The notes beneath the pieces are model-generated. The model was not told the origin of the DNA. It saw only the letters and a list, made by a program, of their open reading frames with translations, and searched no databases. The position numbers and the translations under genes are program-made. Shown here in pieces: positions 1 through 5,327 of a DNA stretch of 25,583 nt (the first letter of the stretch is position 1; every line of letters begins with the position of its first letter). This DNA comes from a virus. The stretch is taken from positions 1 through 25,583 of the IMG/VR virus record IMGVR_UViG_3300012006_000026; one strand, written 5' to 3'.

Positions 1-59
1 ATTTTAAAGACTCGGATCTCGTAAATGATCTCGCAGCAGAATACGCGAGCGAATCATGA
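1..59 (+). CDS. 3' end of an upstream phage gene (partial)
   Basis: An open frame enters from the left edge in frame 3 and ends at the TGA at 57-59. Only 18 C-terminal residues are visible, ending EYASES. Its stop overlaps the ATG at 56 of the next small ORF in an ATGA arrangement, which is the junction style used throughout this operon and supports it being a real gene end. Too little is present to name a family. Confidence 0.55.
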   Translation, partial: FKDSDLVNDLAAEYASES

Positions 60-148
60 GCTTTTTAGAGGTGGTCGGCGCTGGCGTATGCGGAGTTGCA
101 ACGCTGGCGGCAAGCTGGGTATTTGTTGTTTTGTTGTTCTCAATTTAA
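56..148 (+). CDS. 30-residue hydrophobic membrane microprotein
   Basis: A 30-codon ORF starts at an ATG that overlaps the upstream stop (ATGA) and ends in TAA just before the strong GGAGG of the annealing-protein gene. The product begins MSFLEVVGAG and is almost entirely hydrophobic from residue 6 to the end, with a final stretch WVFVVLLFSI, so it would be a single-pass membrane peptide. No clear Shine-Dalgarno precedes it; translation would depend on coupling to the upstream gene. I do not recognise a family. Microproteins of this kind are common in phage early operons, and the ORF could be spurious, but position, coupling and composition favour it being real. Confidence 0.5.
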   Translation: MSFLEVVGAGVCGVATLAASWVFVVLLFSI

Positions 149-159
149 TCGGAGGATTT

Positions 160-741
160 ATGCAAAAATCAGATAGTATCGCAGCATTAGCGGCCGCTTT
201 ATCCAAGGCGCAAGGTTCTATTCGTGGCGCGGTAAAAGACAGCGACAACCCGTTTTTTAAATCGCGGTATGCAGACCTGGCAAGCGTAGTCGAGGCTATC
301 CGTTGCGCTTTTTCGGAAAACGGCCTGTCCTACACGCAAATCATCGCGCCGAGCGAAAAAGAGGAAGTTTGCGTTGAAACCGTAATTCTACACGCTTCTG
401 GTGAGTGGCTATCGTGCGGCGTGCTTTCCCTGCCCGTTTCTAAATCGGACGCGCAAGGCTACGGATCCGCGCTCACATATGCTCGCCGATACGGCCTTAG
501 CGCAGCGGCCGGCGTAGCACCAGAAGACGATGACGGCAATGCCGCAGCCAGCGCAAGACCTCCTAAACCAGCTATGGACTGCTCTAAACATCTCCTAGCG
601 TTCGCGGCAGCCCCTACGCTTGAAGACCTATCGAAAGTATTCACGGTCGCTTATAAAGCGGCGCAATCGCAGCAAGACTCGGCGGCTATGTCAACGCTTA
701 CCGGCGCTAAGAATAAACGCAAATCCGAGCTGTCGGTATGA
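160..741 (+). CDS. erf: ERF-family single-strand annealing protein
   Basis: 193-residue protein of the ERF superfamily, the recombinases that anneal complementary single strands during phage recombination (P22 Erf is the type member). Family features visible are NPFFKSRYADLASV at 30-43, an N-terminal helix rich in Ala, and the conserved block GYGSALTYARRYGLSAAAGV at 100-119 followed by an acidic EDDDGNA. The start at 160 is chosen because GGAGG lies at 151-155; a longer in-frame start at 25 would overlap the upstream genes and lacks family similarity. The C-terminal 60 residues are variable and end in a basic KNKRKSE stretch. It is joined by ATGA to the exonuclease gene, the usual annealase-exonuclease pairing. 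Confidence 0.9.
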   Translation: MQKSDSIAALAAALSKAQGSIRGAVKDSDNPFFKSRYADLASVVEAIRCAFSENGLSYTQIIAPSEKEEVCVETVILHASGEWLSCGVLSLPVSKSDAQGYGSALTYARRYGLSAAAGVAPEDDDGNAAASARPPKPAMDCSKHLLAFAAAPTLEDLSKVFTVAYKAAQSQQDSAAMSTLTGAKNKRKSELSV

Positions 742-1349
742 AAGTCATAGACGCAGAGCAAGGTACCGCGGAATGGCTCGCCGGACGAGCAGGCAAGGTA
801 ACCGCCTCGATGATATCGGCCGTGGAGTCTAAAATCGATACCGCGTCTTATAAAGACTATCAAGCGCAGCTGGTTGCCGAGATTTTAACTGGGAAACCTC
901 AGGGTTCGGGGTTTTCTAACGAGGCAATGCAGTTTGGCATAGATACCGAACCGCTAGCACGATCCGCTTACGAAGCGGAGACTGGCCGTAATGTCGATGA
1001 GATAGGGTTATGCATACATCCTACGATAGAACGGTCAGGAGCCAGCCCCGATGGCCTGGTAGGCGATTCTGGTCTGCTAGAGATTAAATGCCCGAAAGTT
1101 GCTACTCATCTCGGTTATTTGGTAGCGAACTCGGTCCCGGCTAAATACAAAAATCAGATGATGTGGCAAATGGCTTGCACCGAACGCGATTGGTGCGATT
1201 TCGTGAGTTTCCGACCTGACTTGCCAGAGCATTTACAGCTATTCTTAATCCGGTTTAACCGCGACAATAAGAGGATAGCCGAGATGGAAGCCGCCGTGAT
1301 CAAGTTCCTGGCCGGCGTTGACGCTATGATCGACAAGCTAAATGAATAA
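738..1349 (+). CDS. YqaJ-like / lambda Exo-type recombination exonuclease
   Basis: 203-residue nuclease of the YqaJ viral recombinase family (PD-(D/E)XK fold), which resects double-strand ends to give the single strands used by the annealing protein. Visible motifs are QGTAEWLAGRAGKVTAS at 8-24, the helix with FGIDTEPLARSAYE at 67-79, the catalytic SPDGL (Asp105) and LEIKCPK (Glu115, Lys117) pair, and QMMWQMACT at 140-148 that supplies the conserved Gln/Tyr-region helix. Length matches the family. It starts in an ATGA overlap with the ERF gene and its own stop overlaps the next gene by 8 bases (ATGAATAA), so the three genes are translationally coupled. Confidence 0.92.
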   Translation: MKVIDAEQGTAEWLAGRAGKVTASMISAVESKIDTASYKDYQAQLVAEILTGKPQGSGFSNEAMQFGIDTEPLARSAYEAETGRNVDEIGLCIHPTIERSGASPDGLVGDSGLLEIKCPKVATHLGYLVANSVPAKYKNQMMWQMACTERDWCDFVSFRPDLPEHLQLFLIRFNRDNKRIAEMEAAVIKFLAGVDAMIDKLNE

Positions 1350-1632
1350 GCTACAACGGCATTACGGCGTCGTGGCAGCGCTCGGCTGTCTTGTTTGTAG
1401 AGATACTGGCATGGAAATAAGTCACACGCCGGCGCAGCTTCATCACCCCTATGGCCGTAAAGGCAACAAAGAATACAAGGTAATACCGCTATGCTTTCAT
1501 CATCACCAGTCTGGCGCTAGAAACGAGTTATTTGTGTCTTTGCATCCTTGGAAGCGCGAGTTTGAGGCTCGATACGGGACCGAAAAGGACTTGCTTTCTA
1601 AAGTCGAGGATCTGATCAATGCCAAAACCTGA
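1342..1632 (+). CDS. Ref-like HNH nuclease (recombination enhancement family)
   Basis: 96-residue protein with a CxxC pair (Cys16, Cys19), HHPYGRKG at 34-41 and PLCFHHHQSG at 49-58, the pattern of the small phage HNH proteins related to P1 Ref, a RecA-dependent nuclease that cuts at D-loops. The His cluster and the two Cys would bind metal, and the C-terminal helix EFEARYGTEKDLL is typical of the family. It overlaps the exonuclease stop by 8 bases and the next gene by 14 bases. Function in homologous recombination is supported by both family and neighbours; the dependence on RecA is known only for P1 Ref and is inferred here. A general HNH structure-specific nuclease is the alternative. Confidence 0.8.
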   Translation: MNKLQRHYGVVAALGCLVCRDTGMEISHTPAQLHHPYGRKGNKEYKVIPLCFHHHQSGARNELFVSLHPWKREFEARYGTEKDLLSKVEDLINAKT

Positions 1633-1948
1633 AATAATTAGATGCCCGACCTGCCATCGCAAACGAACTAGGACTAGCGCGGCAAATGGCCGTTACTGGC
1701 TATTGCTCCATCTAATCGCTGACAAAGTAAAACCGGAAGGCGTAGCGCATAGCGCCGAGGTCTGGCACGAGTATTTTAAACAACGCTTCCTAGGCATGGA
1801 TGAGTTTATTTTACCTAATAAAAAAATAATACGCACTCAGAAATCAACCGCAGAACTAGAAACACAAGGATTTTCGGACTATATGTCGCAAGTAGAAATA
1901 TGGGCAATGGACCGAGATGTTTACATGGACGAAGCAGACCCCACTTAA
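1619..1948 (+). CDS. ninB: NinB / lambda Orf-like recombination mediator
   Basis: 109-residue protein of the NinB family (lambda Orf), which binds single-stranded DNA and SSB and substitutes for RecFOR functions. The diagnostic core is present: NGRYWLLLHLIADKV at 23-37, AEVWHEYFKQRFLG at 46-59, LPNKKI, STAEL at 77-81 and FSDYMSQVE at 85-93. It is shorter than lambda NinB (about 145 residues): the N-terminal beta region is replaced by a short segment with CPTC (Cys9, Cys12) and a basic HRKRTRT run. It overlaps the Ref-like gene by 14 bases. The annotation is firm for the core; the role of the short N-terminus is unknown. Confidence 0.88.
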   Translation: MPKPEIIRCPTCHRKRTRTSAANGRYWLLLHLIADKVKPEGVAHSAEVWHEYFKQRFLGMDEFILPNKKIIRTQKSTAELETQGFSDYMSQVEIWAMDRDVYMDEADPT

Positions 1949-1960
1949 AAGGAAATAATC

Positions 1961-2215
1961 ATGGCCGATTTTACGCAAAAAGACCTGTCAGGCTCTATTT
2001 TTAAAAACCTGAAAAAAACAACCGACAATCAACCCCATATGTCTGGTTCCGCATTGATAAACGGAGTCGATTACTGGGTGTCGGCGTGGACTAAACCGGC
2101 CGACAAAAACGGTAACCGCTGGCAAAGCTTATCATTTACGGTAAAAGACCAACCTAAAACACGTGAGCAAGCCGAGAAATCCGTATCCGATCTTGATGAT
2201 GATATTCCTTTTTAG
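1961..2215 (+). CDS. small protein with SSB-like acidic C-terminal tail
   Basis: 84-residue protein with a beta-strand pattern (GSALINGVDYWVSAW, NRWQSLSFTVK) and a C-terminal tip DLDDDIPF at 77-84. The DDDIPF end matches the C-terminal peptide of bacterial single-strand binding proteins, which docks RecO, PriA, exonuclease I and other partners. The body does not match canonical SSB in length, but small beta-rich phage proteins of this type occur beside recombination genes. AGGA at 1950-1953 lies about 7 bases upstream of the ATG. Together with its position in the recombination block this suggests a single-strand DNA binding or SSB-mimic role; DNA binding itself is inference. Confidence 0.65.
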   Translation: MADFTQKDLSGSIFKNLKKTTDNQPHMSGSALINGVDYWVSAWTKPADKNGNRWQSLSFTVKDQPKTREQAEKSVSDLDDDIPF

Positions 2216-2223
2216 AGGTCATT

Positions 2224-2475
2224 ATGAGCAGCAACTCATGGAGCCAGCTTGACCGCGAATATACCGAGCGCGAAGATTATCTAGCCAACCGCGCAGAGGA
2301 GCGCAAGACGGTAATAAACGCTTGCCCGTTCTGCGGGCATGATGATGTTGAAGTTGACGAGATAGAGATCGGCATCATTGCGATCTGCTGCCCCGAATGC
2401 CTGACCATCGGACCGCACCAGGACGGTATGCAGTCTGTTGAACTGGCCATCGAAAAATGGAACCGCAGAAAATGA
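2224..2475 (+). CDS. Lar-family restriction alleviation zinc protein
   Basis: 83-residue protein with a charged N-terminal helix followed by a zinc-ribbon: CPFCGHD at 34-40 and CCPEC at 55-59, then a short helix ending IEKWNRRK. The CPFCG...C..C...A...WNRR layout is that of the Lar (Rac prophage) restriction-alleviation family, which reduces type I restriction of incoming DNA. Many phage proteins share this small fold and not all have been shown to affect restriction, so the family call is firm and the activity is inferred. AGAGG sits just upstream of the ATG, and the stop overlaps the next gene in an ATGA. Confidence 0.75.
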   Translation: MSSNSWSQLDREYTEREDYLANRAEERKTVINACPFCGHDDVEVDEIEIGIIAICCPECLTIGPHQDGMQSVELAIEKWNRRK

Positions 2476-3050
2476 AAGAATTTAGACTTAAGGTTTCTGT
2501 TCGCAATAACTTGCTTTTATCCGCAATTGAATCGCAGGGTTACGTTTCTGTTGCTGAGTTTGAGAGAGCTTGCGCGCTTGGCTCTGGCAGCATAAATAAT
2601 CTTGTCGCAATGCGAGAAGCGCCCATCTTGCAAAGCGGAGAGTTTTCGCAGAAAGCAAAGCTGGTTATGGAGGTGCTTGGCGCGGCACCCACTGACCTTT
2701 GGACTGAGCAGCAATTGACTATCAAACTCAAAACGAACAGCGGAGAACGGGCTATAGATGCAAACCTTGTGCAGCATTTGCTTGAGCAGAAAAACCGAAA
2801 CGACTACCTGCCATCACCTGAAGATTTATTATTGGCGGCAGAAACATCAGCAATAGTAAATGAGGTTTTGGGAACGCTTAACCCGCGAGAAAAAGAAGTG
2901 CTGCACGAAAGATTTAACAATGATTCTACTCTTGATGAAGTTGGCAAAATTCACGGTGTTCATGCAGAACGAGTTCGGCAAATAGAGGCAAAGGCTTTGC
3001 GAAAGCTGCGCGACAAAAAACGTGCGCCAATTTTAAAGGAGTTTTATTGA
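2472..3050 (+). CDS. transcription regulator: Cro-like HTH fused to sigma-70 region 4
   Basis: 192-residue protein in two parts. Residues 10-80 look like a Cro/CI-type helix-turn-helix (RNNLLLSAIESQG, VAEFERACALGSGSINNLV, then AKLVMEVLGAAPTDLWT). Residues 124-180 match sigma-70 region 4: TLNPREKEVLHERF, LDEVGKIHGVHAERVRQIEA, KALRKLR, the -35 recognition helix-turn-helix. Sigma region 2, needed for core binding and -10 melting, is absent, so it is unlikely to be a complete sigma factor; it may act at -35 elements or on the RNA polymerase flap as a phage regulator. The start at 2472 is chosen because it forms an ATGA with the Lar stop; an in-frame ATG at 2457 would add five residues. Confidence 0.78.
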   Translation: MKEFRLKVSVRNNLLLSAIESQGYVSVAEFERACALGSGSINNLVAMREAPILQSGEFSQKAKLVMEVLGAAPTDLWTEQQLTIKLKTNSGERAIDANLVQHLLEQKNRNDYLPSPEDLLLAAETSAIVNEVLGTLNPREKEVLHERFNNDSTLDEVGKIHGVHAERVRQIEAKALRKLRDKKRAPILKEFY

Positions 3051-3079
3051 TGCCCTCCATAATTGAGCAGAAAAAATGA
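3050..3079 (+). CDS. possible 9-codon coupling ORF
   Basis: AAAGGAG at 3035-3041 is one of the best Shine-Dalgarno sequences in the operon and stands 8 bases before an ATG at 3050. That ATG opens a 9-residue frame (MPSIIEQKK) whose TGA overlaps the ATG of the next gene at 3076. The start also overlaps the regulator stop (TGATG). It may be a translational coupler or leader peptide for the small-gene string. No other sign of coding is possible at this length. Confidence 0.35.
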   Translation: MPSIIEQKK

Positions 3080-3231
3080 CACTGACGCAATTCAAAGTAG
3101 TCCTTGAAAAGTTTATGTTAGCCCGCGCCAGATACCTAGACACGCGCACCGCCAGGGCGTCCAAGGCGTGGAAAGAAGCCGATCTGGAATTAGCATTAGC
3201 CTACAACAAATATACGGGAGCCAGAAAATGA
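3076..3231 (+). CDS. small helical protein, unknown function (51 aa)
   Basis: 51-residue basic helical protein starting MTLTQFKVVL, too short for most ORF callers. It has a heptad-like pattern through AWKEADLELALAYNKY. The start overlaps the 9-codon ORF in an ATGA and the stop overlaps the following gene in an ATGA, which supports it being translated. No family recognised; it could act as a small adaptor or be a minor host-interaction protein, but nothing in the sequence decides. Confidence 0.6.
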   Translation: MTLTQFKVVLEKFMLARARYLDTRTARASKAWKEADLELALAYNKYTGARK

Positions 3232-3383
3232 CCGACGAATACAAAGCCAAGTTGAAGCTGGCAATAGCCTACCTGCGTAGCAGGAACAAGTATCTGCTCG
3301 ACGGTTGCGCGTGGGTGCCGACGAATGCAGCAAGCACTAACGTGGCGCTGACGATGCAGCAGTATAGGGAGGAGATGAAATGA
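3228..3383 (+). CDS. small protein, unknown function (51 aa)
   Basis: 51-residue protein beginning MTDEYKAKLKLAIAYLRSRN, with a basic amphipathic first half and a C-terminal helix LTMQQYREEMK. The start at 3228 is preferred over an in-frame start at 3168 because it forms an ATGA with the previous stop. The last codons contain GGGAGGAG (3367-3374), which serves as the Shine-Dalgarno of the next gene. Family not recognised. Confidence 0.62.
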   Translation: MTDEYKAKLKLAIAYLRSRNKYLLDGCAWVPTNAASTNVALTMQQYREEMK

Positions 3384-3616
3384 CCCACTCACCGCGTCAC
3401 AATGTTGGAAGCGTTGCAGAGCCGCACTGGGTTGTTGACGAAGAGCATTACCTCAAGGCGGTTGCTGATTCGGATCATTTCTTTGCGTGTTGGCAAGATA
3501 CGCTAGAGCAGCGCGACAAGTTGGCAGAAGCGTTGAAAAAGTTAGACGAGGAAGGTGGATTGGGCTTAGACAAACACGCCCGAATTCGTGAAGCCCTAAA
3601 GGAGTGCGGGAAATGA
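3380..3616 (+). CDS. small acidic/coiled-coil protein, unknown function (78 aa)
   Basis: 78-residue protein; residues 22-57 form a predicted coiled coil (EHYLKAVADSDHFF, LEQRDKLAEALKKLDEE). It ends LKECGK, the same six residues that end the protein at 4203-4580, because both gene ends carry an identical 18-base segment that holds the next gene's Shine-Dalgarno. It is coupled by ATGA overlaps on both sides. Proteins with a His-Trp start and an LEQRD helix are common in phage accessory regions, but no function is known to me. Confidence 0.65.
   Translation: MTHSPRHNVGSVAEPHWVVDEEHYLKAVADSDHFFACWQDTLEQRDKLAEALKKLDEEGGLGLDKHARIREALKECGK
3599..3616 (+). repeat. 18-base gene-junction repeat, copy 1
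   Basis: The sequence AAGGAGTGCGGGAAATGA is identical to 4563-4580. It encodes KECGK-stop of the upstream gene, carries the Shine-Dalgarno AAGGAG, and ends in the ATGA overlap that starts the next gene. Flanking sequence is not conserved. Confidence 0.85.
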
Positions 3617-3840
3617 GAGACGAATACAAAAACATTGAAACGGTAAAGCGTCTTGATTTTGACCACCTTGATATGCTTGTGAGTGAGCGTATCGGTGCGC
3701 TTAAAATCTACGCGCAGAGCATGAATGAATCAGATGTGCATGATGCTATCTGCCGCGACCTGATACTGCCTTGTGTTTACACGCTGGCGAAGTTTTTGGA
3801 GTCTGTGAAGATTGGGGATGAGGAGAAGAACGGTGGCTAA
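3613..3840 (+). CDS. small protein, unknown function (75 aa)
   Basis: 75-residue protein starting MRDEYKNIET. The start at 3613 forms an ATGA with the previous stop and has AAGGAG at 3599-3604; an in-frame GTG at 3604 is part of that ribosome site and is rejected. The product is mostly helical (LDMLVSERIGALKIYAQSM, HDAICRDLILPCVYTLAKF) and acidic at its end. The stop overlaps the next gene's GTG by 8 bases. Not recognised. Confidence 0.65.
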   Translation: MRDEYKNIETVKRLDFDHLDMLVSERIGALKIYAQSMNESDVHDAICRDLILPCVYTLAKFLESVKIGDEEKNGG

Positions 3841-4057
3841 ATTACCTTACACGTTTACGATCTGCCCCCCGAACGACGCGCCAAAACTATTCACCGTAGC
3901 GTCACCACAAATGCTAATGATGGTTAAGCAAAGCCTGAACGGTGATCTGACGATTGACCAGAGGCGAAACGGCGCGTGGCAGTCGTGGGAAGGAAGGCCG
4001 ATGGGGGCAAACATTGAAGACCTGATGGAAGCGGATAGAAAGGAGCGCATGAAATGA
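3833..4057 (+). CDS. small protein, unknown function (74 aa)
   Basis: 74-residue protein beginning at a GTG (AKLPYTFTICPPND follows). AGGAG at 3821-3825 is 7 bases upstream of this GTG, so it is chosen over in-frame TTG (3812) and ATG (3818) codons that would sit on or before the ribosome site. The product combines a beta-rich half (KLPYTFTICPP, KLFTVASPQ) with a helical acidic end. It is coupled at both ends: 8-base overlap before, ATGA after. Family not recognised. Confidence 0.6.
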   Translation: MAKLPYTFTICPPNDAPKLFTVASPQMLMMVKQSLNGDLTIDQRRNGAWQSWEGRPMGANIEDLMEADRKERMK

Positions 4058-4215
4058 GCATCTGGGATAGTCTTTGTGAGGAAAAGCTAATGGACTGGGG
4101 CATCGTGGACAGGCACCGCAAACGGGCTTATGCGGAGGGTTTTCGTGACGGTGTGCTGATGGGGTGCTTGATGGTGGTTATATTTGGTGGAGGGATTGCG
4201 CTGTGGATAAAGTAA
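4054..4215 (+). CDS. small single-pass membrane protein (53 aa)
   Basis: 53-residue ORF below the usual length cutoff, starting MSIWDSLCEE at an ATGA overlap with the previous stop and preceded by AAGGAG at 4040-4045. The first 33 residues are charged and basic (DRHRKRAYAEGFRDG) and residues 34-52 are a clear membrane segment (VLMGCLMVVIFGGGIALWI), giving a likely inner-membrane protein with a cytoplasmic N-terminus. Its stop overlaps the next gene's GTG start. Unknown function; candidates are superinfection exclusion or host-membrane effects, without direct support. Confidence 0.6.
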   Translation: MSIWDSLCEEKLMDWGIVDRHRKRAYAEGFRDGVLMGCLMVVIFGGGIALWIK

Positions 4216-4580
4216 GTGATACGCCGAAAACGGATGCGCTGTTGATTGACGCCAAGACTGGCAGAACAATTATCGTTGGCGAAACTTTCGAGCGACTTGA
4301 AGTGCTGTGCCGCGAACTTGAACGCGAACTCGCGGAACAGAAGGAGCAGTACCGCGTTCTGACGGATGAAATGCTTGTGATGATGGATGAGCGTAACGCG
4401 GCGGAGGCGCGGAGCAACCTGCTTGCCTGTGCGTTAAGAGCTTTACTGTCAAAATGTCCTGACTGCGGCGGGACGGGTGAGGTAGGCACTGGAATAATAC
4501 AAATGGGGCAACCAGCCCAGATGCCGTGTTTCGTGTGCGCGGGTGAGCGTCAAATATTGTTGAAGGAGTGCGGGAAATGA
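4203..4580 (+). CDS. coiled-coil protein with DnaJ-like zinc ribbon, unknown function
   Basis: 125-residue protein read from a GTG at 4203, with GGAGGG at 4190-4195 seven bases upstream; a longer frame from 4164 overlaps the membrane protein. The N-terminus SDTPKTDAL is a motif seen at the start of many small phage proteins. Residues 28-70 are a long charged coiled coil (LCRELERELAEQKEQY), followed by a zinc-binding element with CPDCGGTG at 85-92 and CFVC at 109-112, resembling the DnaJ central repeats. It ends LKECGK, identical to the end of the 78-residue protein at 3380. Coupled by ATGA to the next gene. Role unknown. Confidence 0.68.
   Translation: MDKVSDTPKTDALLIDAKTGRTIIVGETFERLEVLCRELERELAEQKEQYRVLTDEMLVMMDERNAAEARSNLLACALRALLSKCPDCGGTGEVGTGIIQMGQPAQMPCFVCAGERQILLKECGK
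4563..4580 (+). repeat. 18-base gene-junction repeat, copy 2
   Basis: Second exact copy of the junction at 3599-3616, again joining an LKECGK-ending protein to the next ORF. Suggests duplication or recombination of small-gene cassettes at their junctions. Confidence 0.85.
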
Positions 4581-4831
4581 ACCTGACACCTTTACTAGCT
4601 TTTTCAACACTGGAATTCTGCATAATCGTCGCGCTGATTTTTGGTTACTTTCACATGGAAAAGAAAGAAAACCAGATGCGCGAGGATTGGAACGAGGACT
4701 TGATCGACTTGGGTATTGCTTGGCGCTTATATGTTAAATCAATCGGCGGGGATTGGAACGTCTACGTCAAGAGCCGGCGGCGGTTTTACGAGCAGTTTAA
4801 TGCAGGGGAAAATTCCCGCCCACGGGATTAA
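4577..4831 (+). CDS. small membrane protein, last gene of the plus-strand operon
   Basis: 84-residue protein begun at the ATGA overlap (4577) with AAGGAG at 4563-4568. Residues 4-25 form one membrane segment (LLAFSTLEFCIIVALIFGYF) followed by a charged, basic and aromatic cytoplasmic domain (MEKKENQMREDWNEDL, SRRRFYEQFN). The last 35 bases overlap the end of the convergent minus-strand gene at 4797. In-frame GTG at 4568 is inside the ribosome site and rejected. Function unknown. Confidence 0.6.
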   Translation: MNLTPLLAFSTLEFCIIVALIFGYFHMEKKENQMREDWNEDLIDLGIAWRLYVKSIGGDWNVYVKSRRRFYEQFNAGENSRPRD

Positions 4832-5327
4832 GCGCACCCGCCGGCGCAGCGGAGAAGGATTCTGTGCCGACAGGCACATGGTCGCCGTTCCACGGGCTTT
4901 CGTTGATCGGGCCGTAGCAGCTCGCCAGCTTCACGCCGTTTACTGGTTTAGCCTGAATCTCGCAAGAAAACGACCACATATTGCTCATGCCGGATTCTTT
5001 GGTTGTTACAAATTTAGTTACCGTCATTGCAGTAACCGCCCAGGTAGGCGCTTGCGGATAGCTGGTGACGGTCGAGAACAGCGACCAGACTTTGCCCGGC
5101 GCGGCCTTGCAGGAGCCGTTCATCAGCGACAGATCGGCAATGCCTTTGCCGGTCAAGATCGGACAGACCGCCACGCCCTCGGCAAACTTTTTTCCGTTGA
5201 CTACAATCGTCTTGCCGGTCGGCGTTGTGCTGGACGCAGCGCACAGGGCAAATTGGCCGTTACAGATAGACAAGTCCATAGCCTGCGCGGAACCGGCCAT
5301 CAGTGCAAAAATCAATAGGGTTTTCAT
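4797..5327 (-). CDS. secreted six-cysteine protein, unknown function
   Basis: 176-residue protein with a classic signal peptide (MKTLLIFALMAGSAQA, cleavage after residue 16) and six cysteines at about 22, 29, 55, 73, 122 and 137, suggesting three disulfides in the periplasm. The mature part is beta-rich. It is the last gene of the late operon and its ATG overlaps the endolysin stop (ATGA), so it is made with the lysis proteins. I do not recognise a named family. It might assist lysis, protect or modify the envelope, or exclude superinfecting phage; only export is supported directly. Its last 35 bases overlap the convergent plus-strand gene. Confidence 0.72.
   Translation of the reverse strand: MKTLLIFALMAGSAQAMDLSICNGQFALCAASSTTPTGKTIVVNGKKFAEGVAVCPILTGKGIADLSLMNGSCKAAPGKVWSLFSTVTSYPQAPTWAVTAMTVTKFVTTKESGMSNMWSFSCEIQAKPVNGVKLASCYGPINESPWNGDHVPVGTESFSAAPAGALNPVGGNFPLH

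Noticed and set aside
25-159. Longer N-terminus of the annealing protein from an ATG at 25
   Set aside because: The GGAGG at 151-155 and the family start support 160; the upstream part overlaps two other coupled ORFs.
4865-4878. Small perfect stem-loop GTGCC-GACA-GGCAC near the operon convergence
   Set aside because: Inside the secreted-protein coding region, short stem and no U-tract; not a credible terminator.
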